A stretch of 64,000 nt of DNA from Phycisphaerales bacterium (GTDB lineage Bacteria; Planctomycetota; Phycisphaerae; Phycisphaerales; UBA1924): positions 248,001-312,000 of the forward strand of contig JADZER010000037.1 of NCBI GenBank assembly GCA_020850415.1, in the 5' to 3' direction. This document shows, piece by piece, positions 26,037 through 33,719 of the stretch (the stretch's first letter is position 1; each line of letters begins with the position of its first letter). The translations under genes were made by a program, and so were the position numbers. Below the pieces are notes generated by a model that searched no databases, was not told the DNA's origin, and saw nothing but the letters and a program-made list of their open reading frames with translations.

Positions 26037-27506
26037 GTGACTCTATGGACTCGCGTTCTTACCAGCGTCGGCCTCGTCGCGTGTTTGAGCGGTTGCGGGG
26101 CGGTGCTCACCCGCGTCGATGCGGGCAACACGGACTACCGGATTGCTCCGATCAGCCGAGCCGGCGGCTACGCGGGGGGGTTGCCGCAGACCGAGTTGTG
26201 CGCGATGTCGATTGCTGATCAGTCGCTGCGTCCGCCCGCGTTCACGGATCCGGGGGCGAGGATTCTCATCACGCCACCACCCGAGGGGCCCCCGCAGCCG
26301 CAGATCGGACGGCCGAGCGTGGACCGGTGGCGAGAGGAGTCGGATGTGTATGAGCTGCTCGGCTCGCTCAATAGCGGTGGCGTGCTTCGGACGCCGCAGG
26401 GGCGTGCGGTCATGGAGCTTGCGGCCCTGCGGCCTCCGTACGCTTCGCGGGACGAACTGAGGTGGGCGGGCTCTATCATCTCCCCGCCGAGTGACTCGAC
26501 GCCGGGTGACTCGACGCCGGGTGATGAGGGGGGGATAGTTGCGTCGACCCTCCGTGTTTCTCTCAAGCAGGCGTATGTCAACAATTTCTCGGAGGGGTAC
26601 TTCGACAAGCGGGGTGAGGTGGCGGTTCTGGCGACGGTGCGTGAGGGCGGGGGCGGCTGGGTCGGCTCCGCGCCGAAGACCGGCCGGATCGTGTACTTCG
26701 GCGAGGGGGTTCGCGAGCAGACCTTCCTGAACTTCCGGGATCAGCCGGTCTACGGGCCGATCACCTACCGGGGCGGTGATGTCCACGCGAGGATAAGCCT
26801 CATCGAGGTGGACTTCGGCGACAACGAGCGGAATCGCCAGATGCTCCGCACCGCCGCCCAGCTGGGGCAGGCCGTGTACCCGCCCGCGTCACCGGTGCTT
26901 GCTGCGCTCGAGAAGCTCGGGGGCTCGCTTCTCGAGGCCAACGGCGACGACATCGATCTCGACTATGTGCTGCGTCTCTCGTCCACGGCGTGGGCGGCGC
27001 CGGCCGACAGTGCTGGCTCTGAGTATCGTGTGCCGCGCGAGCATATCGACGCATGGCTCGCGGAGGGCTATTACATCTTCGTCCGCACCGATACCCATGA
27101 GCGCCGCCTGACGGAGGCCGATTGGGCCTCGCTGCGGCTCGACCCGAGCACCGGCGTGCTCTATCGCATGACGGGGCAGTTCGAATCGATCCGGCTGGGC
27201 GAGCCCGGCGGACTGATTGACGCCGGTGAGCCGGCAGTCAACGACCCGACGCGCCCCATCGATGCGGATGACCCGGCCGAGCATGAGCCCCGCTACTACA
27301 GAATGCCGCTCGTGACCGAGTTCACAGACGCCTCCTATCTGGTGCTCGCGGTCCAGGCGGGCTTCGACGCGACGGAGCAGGATCTCAAGCAGCAGGTCGC
27401 ACAACTCGACCAACTCGTCGAGTCAGGGCTGGGCGGCGGCGGCGGGGCGGCGACTGAGCAGATCGAGAACAGCATCAACTCCATCCGGCAAATGCTGTCC
27501 GAGTAG
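26037..27506 (+). CDS. Lipoprotein of unknown function
   Basis: A 489-residue protein. GTG 26037 is preferred because AGGGGAGG lies just upstream; ATG 26016 is an alternative. The signal sequence has a lipobox (ACLSGC). The mature part is mixed alpha/beta with no motif I recognise, and ends in a coiled-coil-like segment (EQDLKQQVAQLDQLVESG), a poly-Gly stretch and QIENSINSIRQML. A 15-base tandem duplication (26495-26524) encodes DSTPG twice. It lies between the SDR gene and a fragment of an SDR copy. Codon use looks less extreme in G+C than its neighbours, hinting at acquisition. Confidence 0.72.
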   Translation: MTLWTRVLTSVGLVACLSGCGAVLTRVDAGNTDYRIAPISRAGGYAGGLPQTELCAMSIADQSLRPPAFTDPGARILITPPPEGPPQPQIGRPSVDRWREESDVYELLGSLNSGGVLRTPQGRAVMELAALRPPYASRDELRWAGSIISPPSDSTPGDSTPGDEGGIVASTLRVSLKQAYVNNFSEGYFDKRGEVAVLATVREGGGGWVGSAPKTGRIVYFGEGVREQTFLNFRDQPVYGPITYRGGDVHARISLIEVDFGDNERNRQMLRTAAQLGQAVYPPASPVLAALEKLGGSLLEANGDDIDLDYVLRLSSTAWAAPADSAGSEYRVPREHIDAWLAEGYYIFVRTDTHERRLTEADWASLRLDPSTGVLYRMTGQFESIRLGEPGGLIDAGEPAVNDPTRPIDADDPAEHEPRYYRMPLVTEFTDASYLVLAVQAGFDATEQDLKQQVAQLDQLVESGLGGGGGAATEQIENSINSIRQMLSE

Positions 27507-27638
27507 CCGCCGCGGGCCTGCTTTGCGTGCTGCGCGGCGGGGACCGGCGTGATCGGCGCCCGCACAGTCCGGCGGCGAGTCGTGCGCCCTATCGCTCTGC
27601 ATCCGGCGAGCAGCGGGCGGTTCGACGCCCACGAGCTC

Positions 27639-27758
27639 CTCGGGGCCCCGTCAACGAAGCTCGCCGGGCGGGCCGTCGCGCACCGCGAACGGCTCGGCCG
27701 ACGCTACGCCAGCGAGGTCGGGCGGTGGGTGAAGCGGGACGAGGCGTACGAGGCGATC
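27639..27758 (+). pseudogene. Remnant of a second SDR gene copy (C-terminal fragment)
   Basis: One frame reads STKLAGRAVAHRERLGRRYA followed by SEVGRWVKRDEAYEAI. It aligns with the end of the intact SDR protein at 24919-25860 over about 38 residues with few changes. No upstream domain or start is present and the stop is not conserved. It is a decayed piece of a duplicated gene; the lipoprotein gene lies between the two copies. Confidence 0.7.
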
Positions 27759-27817
27759 GGAGTAGGTCCTATAAGTCCAACACGCCCTCTGCCCACGGCC
27801 GCGCCCGGCCTCCGGGC

Positions 27818-27856
27818 TTGACATCACCGGGTCATCTGGTAACCTATGCGTTACCA
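27818..27856 (+). promoter_or_regulatory. Promoter with overlapping ArsR-type operator
   Basis: TTGACA (27818-27823), a 16-base spacer and TAACCT (27840-27845) form a good sigma-70 promoter. The palindrome TGGTAAC-N6-GTTACCA (27837-27856) covers the -10 box and ends at the ATG of the ArsR gene, as expected for autorepression. Confidence 0.65.
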
Positions 27857-28228
27857 ATGGCCACGAGCCCTGCCATCCCCCCCGACCCCCACACCGACGC
27901 CGTGTTCGCGGCGTTGGCCAGCTTCACGCGGCGGCGGATCCTCGATCTCCTCACCGCCCATCCCGGCCTCACCGTCAAGGCCCTGGCCAGCCACTTTCCC
28001 GTCAGCCGCATCGCTGTGATGAAGCACCTCGCGGCCCTCGAGGCGGCGGGCCTGGTGCTGAGCCAGAAGCGTGGGCGCGAGCGTCACCTTTACTTCAACC
28101 CCGTGCCGATCCAGCAGATCTACGACCGCTGGACGGACCAGTACAGCTCGTTCTGGGCCTCGCGGATGACGGACATCCGGGCCCGTGTCGAAGCCGCACA
28201 GGCAACCCAGGAGATCAGGCGTGCCTAA
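27857..28228 (+). CDS. ArsR-family transcriptional regulator
   Basis: A 123-residue winged-helix regulator. The N-terminal helix DAVFAALASFTRRRILDLL and recognition region FPVSRIAVMKHLAALEAAGLV fit the ArsR/SmtB fold. No metal-binding Cys pair (ELCVCDL type) is present, so it belongs to the metal-independent group that pairs with SRPBCC/AHSA1 proteins. It overlaps the next gene by eight bases. The 7-bp-arm palindrome immediately before its ATG is the probable operator for both genes. Confidence 0.88.
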   Translation: MATSPAIPPDPHTDAVFAALASFTRRRILDLLTAHPGLTVKALASHFPVSRIAVMKHLAALEAAGLVLSQKRGRERHLYFNPVPIQQIYDRWTDQYSSFWASRMTDIRARVEAAQATQEIRRA

Positions 28229-28760
28229 CCCCGTCACCGTCACCAAGCAGGGCGAGACCCGCGCGATGTTCCGCGTACACATCAACGGGACGATCGACGC
28301 GGTGTGGCGCGAGATCACCCGCACGGACGCGCCCATCCCCGCGTTCTTCAACAGCCGCATGCATGTTGGGACGCTCGCCGCGGGCTCCAAGCTCGCCATG
28401 CGCACGCCCGACGGCAGGTACACCGGCGTGGTCGGGAGGATCCTCGAGTTCGACCCGCCGCGCCGGTTCGCCCACACCTTCAGGTTCACGAACCTCGACG
28501 ACCCCGAGTGCAAGGTCATCTACGACCTGGAGGAGTCCGACGGGGGCGTGCGGTTCACCCTGACTATCGAGGACCTCCCCGCGGGCACGAAGACCGCCAA
28601 GCAGATGGTCCAGGGCGGGACGATGATCTGCGCCACGCTCAAGAGCGTGATCGAGACCGGGGGGCCGACATTCGGCACGCGCATGCTGTTTGTTCTGTTC
28701 AAGCTCATGGGCCCCATGACGCCCAAGAAGTGCCGGTCGGAGCACTGGCCCGTGAACTGA
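28221..28760 (+). CDS. SRPBCC (AHSA1/activator-like) protein
   Basis: A 179-residue soluble protein. The AHSA1-type pattern includes FRVHINGTIDAVWREITRTD, TGVVGRILEFDPPRRFAHTF and a C-terminal helix near GPTFGTRMLFVLFKL. The family binds hydrophobic ligands or stimulates Hsp90-like ATPases; in bacteria, ArsR-SRPBCC pairs are common with unknown ligands. GTG 28221 overlaps the ArsR stop and has GGAG at good spacing, so the two are cotranscribed and translationally coupled. Confidence 0.83.
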   Translation: MPNPVTVTKQGETRAMFRVHINGTIDAVWREITRTDAPIPAFFNSRMHVGTLAAGSKLAMRTPDGRYTGVVGRILEFDPPRRFAHTFRFTNLDDPECKVIYDLEESDGGVRFTLTIEDLPAGTKTAKQMVQGGTMICATLKSVIETGGPTFGTRMLFVLFKLMGPMTPKKCRSEHWPVN

Positions 28761-28764
28761 GATC

Positions 28765-28800
28765 ACGCCCACACCCCACACGCCACACACCTCACGCCCG
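28765..28800. repeat. Short CCACACC-type simple tract
   Basis: CACGCCCACACCCCACACGCC-like sequence directly after the SRPBCC stop. It is the same motif family as 43808-43893 and, on the other strand, 24767-24800. The rest of the 28761-28978 gap shows only a possible TACCAT box at 28932-28937. Confidence 0.6.
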
Positions 28801-28978
28801 CGACCCGGCCCCCGGCGCGCCCCGTCGGGCGCGGGGCAACGGACGACGATGCCCGCAATGAGGCATCCAGGTTTCGGCCCGGTTCCGGCCCGGTCGCGGC
28901 CCCGGCGCGTGCCCGCGGACACGCGCCGACTACCATGCGTCCCGCGGGGCGGTCCCCCCGCGCCCGGTGCCCACCCGC

Positions 28979-30484
28979 ATGTCCCGCGAACAGCCGATCC
29001 CCGCCGAGTTCCTGGCCCAGTACGACGCCGAGCGTGCCGCGATACTGCGCCGTCGCGCGGTCTGGTACAGCATCACCATCCTCGCGCTGGTCGCCTTCAG
29101 CGTGAGCGTGACCGTCTACGAGATCGCGGCCGGGATCGCCTTCACCGGGGGCGACTCGGCGAGCAGCGCCGACATCCTGACGGACTCGCTGTACACGCTC
29201 ATTTTCGGGGGGGCGTTGGTCTACTTCGCCCGGCGCGTCCGCCCGCGCGCCGAGGTCGTCCGGGCGTTCCAGTGGGTTGTCGCCGTCGCGGGCATCACGG
29301 CCATCGCCGTCACGCCGCTGGTGATGAACACCAGCTGGGTCCCCGGCGCGACGCTCGACCACACGCCCGAGACCGACTTTGCGCAGGCGCTGGCCTCGCT
29401 GATGACGGTCTTCCTGCTCCACTTCCTCGCGTCGGTGTTCGTCGCCCTCTCGGCGCGGGAGGGGCTGGCGCCGCTGGTCCCGGTCCTCGCGGCGTTCGCG
29501 GGCTGGGTGGTGTTCGTCTCGGTGGGCTCGGCCGCCCAGCGGGTGGGGCTCATCCTCATCTCGCCGCTCGCGGGCCTGCCGGGCCTGGCGTTGAGCTGGT
29601 GGCGCTACCGCAGCTTCGCCGAGCGGTTCAACGCCCGGGCAATCCAGCGGCGGTACACCGAGGTCACGCGGGAGCTGACCGACGCCCGGCGCGTGCACGA
29701 GGCGCTCTTCCCCCCGCCGCTGAGCAGGGGGCCGGTCCGCGTCCGCTACCACTACGAGCCCATGCGCGAGATCGGGGGCGACTTTCTCTTCGTCCGCCCG
29801 CTCAGCTTCCCGCCGTCGGCCCCCGCGGGGCCGGTGCTGGCGGTGCTGATCGATGTCACGGGGCACGGCATCGCCGCGGCCCTGGCGGTGAACCGGTTGC
29901 ACGACGAGCTGGGGCGTCTGTGCGTCGGGCGGATCGCCGGGCCGCGGGAGGTGATCCTGGCGCTCAACTCGTTCATCGCCGGCTCGCTGGCGCCGACGGG
30001 CATGTTCGCCACCGCGATCGCGATCATGGTCGAGCCCGGGTCGCGGGCGTGCGTGCGCTGGGCCGGCGCCGGCCATCCGCCCGCGTTCCTCCGCACCCCC
30101 GACGGACGCGTCCAGCACCTCGCCTCCACCGCCCCCATGCTCGGAGTCCTCGACGCCGACCTCTTCGAGTGCGACGAGGGCCGCGCCGACATGCCCCCCG
30201 GCGCCACGGTCATCGCCTACACCGACGGCGTCAACGAGGCCAAGGGCTCGGGCGGCGCGATGCTCGGGCTGGCGGCCATCGAGGCCCTCATCGCCCGCGG
30301 CCCCGGCGCGGGCGCCACTCCCGCCGCGGGCGCCGCCCCCGCCGAACCCGCGACCCTCGCCGACGCCCTCGCGGCGGCCGTCAGGTCGCACCGGGCCGAC
30401 CAGCCCACCGACGACACGCTGATTGTGGAGCTGACGCCGCGGGCGGAAGCAACAGAGCCCGAAGCGCAAGCGAGGGGCCTGTGA
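28979..30484 (+). CDS. Membrane SpoIIE-type serine phosphatase
   Basis: A 501-residue protein. Six or so membrane helices lie at about residues 25-210, followed by a short helical linker (RRYTEVTRELTDARRVHEAL). The cytoplasmic PP2C/SpoIIE domain has EIGGDFLFV, VLIDVTGHGIAAAL, MFATAIAIMV, GAGHPPAFL, YTDGVNEAKG and DDTLIV, so the metal-binding Asp residues are present. Family members dephosphorylate anti-anti-sigma factors (RsbU-like partner switching). No STAS or RsbW partner is encoded next to it. ATG 28979 is chosen; an in-frame GTG four codons earlier is possible. Confidence 0.87.
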   Translation: MSREQPIPAEFLAQYDAERAAILRRRAVWYSITILALVAFSVSVTVYEIAAGIAFTGGDSASSADILTDSLYTLIFGGALVYFARRVRPRAEVVRAFQWVVAVAGITAIAVTPLVMNTSWVPGATLDHTPETDFAQALASLMTVFLLHFLASVFVALSAREGLAPLVPVLAAFAGWVVFVSVGSAAQRVGLILISPLAGLPGLALSWWRYRSFAERFNARAIQRRYTEVTRELTDARRVHEALFPPPLSRGPVRVRYHYEPMREIGGDFLFVRPLSFPPSAPAGPVLAVLIDVTGHGIAAALAVNRLHDELGRLCVGRIAGPREVILALNSFIAGSLAPTGMFATAIAIMVEPGSRACVRWAGAGHPPAFLRTPDGRVQHLASTAPMLGVLDADLFECDEGRADMPPGATVIAYTDGVNEAKGSGGAMLGLAAIEALIARGPGAGATPAAGAAPAEPATLADALAAAVRSHRADQPTDDTLIVELTPRAEATEPEAQARGL

Positions 30485-30500
30485 CCGGGCCCCGGTCGTG
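30485..30500. terminator. GC-rich hairpin after the SpoIIE gene
   Basis: ACCGG-GCC-CCGGT follows the stop codon almost immediately. There is no T-tract, so termination is only a possibility. Confidence 0.3.
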
Positions 30501-30506
30501 TGCCGT

Positions 30507-30534
30507 GATTTGGGAACTGGAATCTGAGATTGGG
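30507..30534. repeat. Degenerate GATTTGGGA/AATCTGAGAT tract
   Basis: It resembles the middle block of the composite tracts at 24801-24850 and 43751-43796. The remainder of the 30485-30811 gap shows no convincing gene or signal. Confidence 0.5.
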
Positions 30535-30811
30535 CTGGGCAATCGGCTCATTGATGGCGAGGCCGAGTCCGACCCCGTGGTCGCCGTCGACTCTCGGGAA
30601 CGGCTCGGCGGCATGCCCCGCTCGTACCACCGCGCCGCCTGACCCCGGCGAGGTCCAGACAACCCAGCATGCCTCAACACCGGCGAAGCCTGCTGCGCAT
30701 GTCGGCCGGGGAAACCGTGCCCGCTCTCGACCCATGCCCTTCGCGGAGCACATCCTGCGCGACTCAGGCCTCGGCCGAGCGGTGGAACACTACGCGACGC
30801 AACTCTACGGC

Positions 30812-31294
30812 TCATCCGACACACGGGATTACCTGGTCGACATTGTTTGCAATAAACCTGTTTCCAAACACGCGCTCAACATACTCACAACACGAGCCGT
30901 ACTCAGTTTGCGCACATATATCGACAACCAAGTCCGCCGTCAAATGCACCTGTGCTAACCAGCCATCCCCGAGTGACACGCCACGGGGCGATACCACACT
31001 AATCGGGCACAATGTCACCAACACATCTGGATACGGAATAGACATGTCTACCCGCTTTCCCCGCAGGACGCCACGACACACGATCACGCCCGCGGTATCA
31101 TCCATCTCAAGTATGCAGTTTGTTGTTACCTGACGCCTTAGATACACGAACAAAGGCAACAACGGAAGCCCAGCACACATTCCTCCGATTAGTAAGACGA
31201 CAATCTTGGCCCCCGGCTGGTATGTCAACAGGTAAGTCCCCGATGCCCCAGTCACCAGCAGCATTGCCACGACGCCAGTGAGTATGATGGTCAT
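30812..31294 (-). CDS. Small two-helix membrane protein, unknown
   Basis: A 160-residue protein. Two adjacent transmembrane helices (residues 1-20 and about 25-48) are followed by a soluble beta-rich domain of about 105 residues (TNCILEMDDTAGVIVCRGVLRG, VVSPRGVSLGDGWLAQVHL) with a Cys-containing tail. No family is recognised. The start is uncertain: ATG 31294 removes an Arg-rich extension reaching GTG 31420, and neither has a clear ribosome-binding site. Local G+C is visibly lower than in the flanking genes, which suggests horizontal origin. A dead transposase lies beside it. Confidence 0.55.
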   Translation of the reverse strand: MTIILTGVVAMLLVTGASGTYLLTYQPGAKIVVLLIGGMCAGLPLLPLFVYLRRQVTTNCILEMDDTAGVIVCRGVLRGKRVDMSIPYPDVLVTLCPISVVSPRGVSLGDGWLAQVHLTADLVVDICAQTEYGSCCEYVERVFGNRFIANNVDQVIPCVG

Positions 31295-31484
31295 TTGCCG
31301 CCGTCGCCAGACATGACGGACCGACACATCTTCGTTCTGAGCCTTGGCCGAACAAAACGGGACTCGAGAGTCCAGCCGGTGTGGTTTCACTCCGCTCCTC
31401 CAGTTCCGGCGGGGTGGCACCGAACTCGTGCCACCGACCTCTGCTTTGAGAGGTCGGTGCTGCTCTTCCTGATCTGCCGCACGC

Positions 31485-31945
31485 TCACTTGAACCCCTCC
31501 CATCCCGGCCACATGGCGGGGTCTCCCGGCGGCGGATCGCACGGGAGCTCCCCGTCCCGACGCCCCATCCGCCAGCGCACGCTCGACCACCGCCAGTCCT
31601 CCGGCCTCTCGACCAGCCCCCGCTCCACCGGGTTCCGATGAATATATCGCACCCTGACTGCTTTGGGGGCGCCGAAAGTCATGCTCGTCGCGCACATTGC
31701 GGTCGAACCCGCCGCCCGTCTGCCAGAACCGGAGGCGGCCGTCGGGCGTGCGGATCCGTTCGAGGATCGGCGCCTCGAGCGCTTGCCACCGGGCGATGAT
31801 CCTCTTGGCCACGGAGGTCTTGAGCGACCGGAGCGCTTCGTCCAGGCGGGCGTCGGGCGCGGCCTCACCAGAACATGGACATACTCGGCCATCAGCACCC
31901 GGGCCACGCGGTTGCGCAGGCGCGTGGCCTTCGCTCGAAGCTCGC
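31485..31945 (-). pseudogene. Frameshifted REP-associated (Y1/IS200-like) transposase
   Basis: Transposase motifs are split between two frames. VLMAEYVHVLVRP and RYIHRNPVERGLVERPEDWR are in one; LDEALRSLKTSVAKRI and WQTGGGFDRNVRDEHDF are in the other. At least two frameshifts (near 31855 and between 31640 and 31690) separate them. The HUH motif normally reads HVH after the Met-Pro-Asn region, and its first His is Tyr here. The gene is therefore dead. Intact relatives are single-copy Rayt-type transposases associated with palindromic repeats. Confidence 0.78.
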
Positions 31946-32037
31946 TCAGACCACGGCACCCGGGGGACCACTCCGGCGTGCTCGGGCCCGTTGCTCGCCG
32001 AGCGCTCCCGACGGCCGACCCGCGGCTGCCCATCGGT

Positions 32038-32043
32038 TAGACT
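32038..32043 (+). promoter_or_regulatory. -10 box (TAGACT) of the DinB gene
   Basis: TAGACT lies 24 bases before ATG 32068, giving a short leader with a weak GCGGAGA site. Confidence 0.4.
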
Positions 32044-32067
32044 GCCCGCGCAGGCGCGGAGACCCCC

Positions 32068-32559
32068 ATGGCCACCACCGACATCCCGTCCATCCTCCTG
32101 GCCCACAACCGCTGGGCGAACCGGCAGATGCTCGACGCGTGCGCGGGGCTCACCGGCGAGCAGCTCCACAGGCCCTTCGAGATGGGGCCCGGCTCGCTCC
32201 ACAACACGCTGGCCCACATCGCCGGCTCCATCCGCGGCTGGGCCACCATGCTCGCCGGGGCCGCGCCCAGGCCCCGCATCGAGAAGGGCGGCCCGTACAC
32301 GCTCGACCAGCTCCGCACGCTCTTCGACGAGGCGACGCGGGAGCTCGAGGACGCCCTCGGCGCGCACCCGCTCGAGGGCATCGCCACCACCGAGCGCGAC
32401 GGCAAGCACTACGCCTTCGCCCGCGCGGGCGTGCTCACCCATGTCACCACCCACGCGATGCACCACCGCGCCCAGTGCCTGAACATGCTCCGCCATCTCG
32501 GCGTAGACCCGCTGCCGCACAGCAGCGTGGTCGAGTGGATGCGGATGGTCGATGTCTGA
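32068..32559 (+). CDS. DinB-family metal-binding protein
   Basis: A 163-residue four-helix-bundle protein of the DinB/YfiT group. It has the N-terminal LLAHNRWANRQMLDAC, His50 in LAHIAGS, and the late pair His129/His133 in THVTTHAMHHRAQ, the usual metal triad. Such proteins are thiol-dependent S-transferases or of unknown function. It overlaps the next gene by eight bases and is probably cotranscribed with it. Confidence 0.87.
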   Translation: MATTDIPSILLAHNRWANRQMLDACAGLTGEQLHRPFEMGPGSLHNTLAHIAGSIRGWATMLAGAAPRPRIEKGGPYTLDQLRTLFDEATRELEDALGAHPLEGIATTERDGKHYAFARAGVLTHVTTHAMHHRAQCLNMLRHLGVDPLPHSSVVEWMRMVDV

Positions 32560-33469
32560 ACACCCCAGCCCCAACCCGGAGCCTGATCCCGCCTCGTCGG
32601 TTCGTGGCTCCGCCGCCCCGCCGCTGCGATTCGCGTACCGCCTCGCCCGCATCTTCCTCATTGTCGCGTTGATCCTGATGGTGGTCCGGCTCAGCGGCTG
32701 CGCCGAGTCGCTGGCCTACTTCCCCAGCCGCGAGGCGTTCGAGAACCCGCCGGGCGTGGAGGATGTCTCCTTCGAGAGCGCGGACGGCACGCGTCTGCAC
32801 GGCTGGTTCATGGCGGGCGCGGGCGCCGACGCGGAGCACCCCGGGCCGGCCATCCTGCATGTCCACGGCAACGCGGGCAATGTCTCCAGCCACGAGTCGT
32901 TCAGCAGCTTCTTCCCGGGGCGCGGGTTCAGCGTGTTCCTGTTCGACTACCGCGGGTACGGGCGCTCCGACGACGAGGGCCCGCTGCGGCGCGCCGACCT
33001 GCTGCGCGACACCCAGGCGGCGCTCGCGGTGCTCGAGGCCCGGCCCGAGGTGGATCCCGACCGCATCGGCGTCTACGGCGTCAGCTTGGGCGGGGCCTTC
33101 GCGCTGCACGCCGCGGCGGGCGACCCATCCGTGCGGGCGGTCGCCACCGTCTCGGCCTTCTCCACCTGGCCCGGGGCGGCGAACGACCTGGCCCCGGTGC
33201 TCGGGGCGATCCTGATGCGCCCCGGCCTGGACCCCGAGGACGGTGCCGCGGCACTGGGCGGGCGCCCCTACCTCATCCTCCACGGCCTGGCCGACGAGAT
33301 CGTGAACTCCCGCCACGCGGAACGGCTCGCCAAGGCCGCCCGTGGCGCCGGGGTCGATGTCACGGTCTGGACCGACCCCACGGGCGACCACAACACCATG
33401 GTCCAGACCAACGCGGCGGCCCGCGAGCAGCTCATCGGGTTCTTCACCGAGCATCTGGCCCCGAATTGA
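32552..33469 (+). CDS. Membrane-anchored alpha/beta hydrolase (Bem46/YhfR-like)
   Basis: A 305-residue protein. A single membrane segment (about residues 32-50) contains an LSGC that could serve as a lipobox. The hydrolase domain has oxyanion region HVHGNAGN, nucleophile elbow GVSLGG (Ser178), Asp248 (HGLADEIV) and His280 (GDHNTM), a complete catalytic triad. It is a probable esterase or peptidase facing the periplasm. ATG 32552 lies inside the end of the DinB gene. The following 33470-33599 holds no recognised signal. Confidence 0.87.
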   Translation: MSEHPSPNPEPDPASSVRGSAAPPLRFAYRLARIFLIVALILMVVRLSGCAESLAYFPSREAFENPPGVEDVSFESADGTRLHGWFMAGAGADAEHPGPAILHVHGNAGNVSSHESFSSFFPGRGFSVFLFDYRGYGRSDDEGPLRRADLLRDTQAALAVLEARPEVDPDRIGVYGVSLGGAFALHAAAGDPSVRAVATVSAFSTWPGAANDLAPVLGAILMRPGLDPEDGAAALGGRPYLILHGLADEIVNSRHAERLAKAARGAGVDVTVWTDPTGDHNTMVQTNAAAREQLIGFFTEHLAPN

Positions 33470-33599
33470 GACGCGCTGCCCGGGTGTGCCACGGCCGTGC
33501 CGGCCGTGCGGGAGCACCCAGCTCGCTCGCACGGCCGACATGCCCAGGGCACACGGGCGACCCCAACCACGCGTTCGCTCCCCCCACATCCCCGCCGCG

Positions 33600-33605
33600 T
33601 ATAGT
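33600..33605 (+). promoter_or_regulatory. -10 box (TATAGT) of thiC
   Basis: TATAGT is placed so that transcription begins at about 33611-33612, exactly at the first stem of the riboswitch. No -35 match to TTGACA is seen. Confidence 0.5.
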
Positions 33606-33611
33606 CCCCTT

Positions 33612-33719
33612 TCGCTCGGGGCGCGGCCGCGAGTGCCTAGTGCCGGATGCCTAGTGCCTGGCGACCGCTGAGAAGCACCCGCAACACCTGATCCGGGTCA
33701 TACCGGCGGAGGGATCGCG
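33612..33719 (+). ncRNA. TPP riboswitch (THI box) upstream of thiC
   Basis: The conserved segments are in order: CGGGG, CTGAGA (33668-33673), CACCCG, ACCTGATCC (33686 on), and CCGGCGGAGGGA (33704-33715). P1 can form between TCGC 33612-33615 and GCGA 33717-33720, the latter touching the start codon. P3 is closed by GCGG 33623-33626 with CCGC 33665-33668 and carries a GTGCCTA simple repeat in its arm. The conserved GGAGGG (33708-33713), six bases before ATG, is also the only ribosome-binding site, so TPP binding should block translation directly. Confidence 0.88.
33633..33664. repeat. GTGCCTA simple repeat in riboswitch arm P3
   Basis: GTGCCTAGTGCC-GGAT-GCCTAGTGCC occupies the variable P3 arm of the TPP aptamer. 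It is another member of the short-tract class found around the window. Confidence 0.65.

Noticed and set aside
30530..30958. Possible plus-strand gene in the gap after the SpoIIE phosphatase
   Set aside because: Low-complexity N-terminus, no ribosome-binding site or -10 box, and it overlaps the better-supported minus-strand membrane protein.
31485..31945. Programmed frameshifting in the transposase
   Set aside because: Two separate shifts plus loss of a catalytic HUH histidine (Tyr instead) indicate decay rather than recoding.
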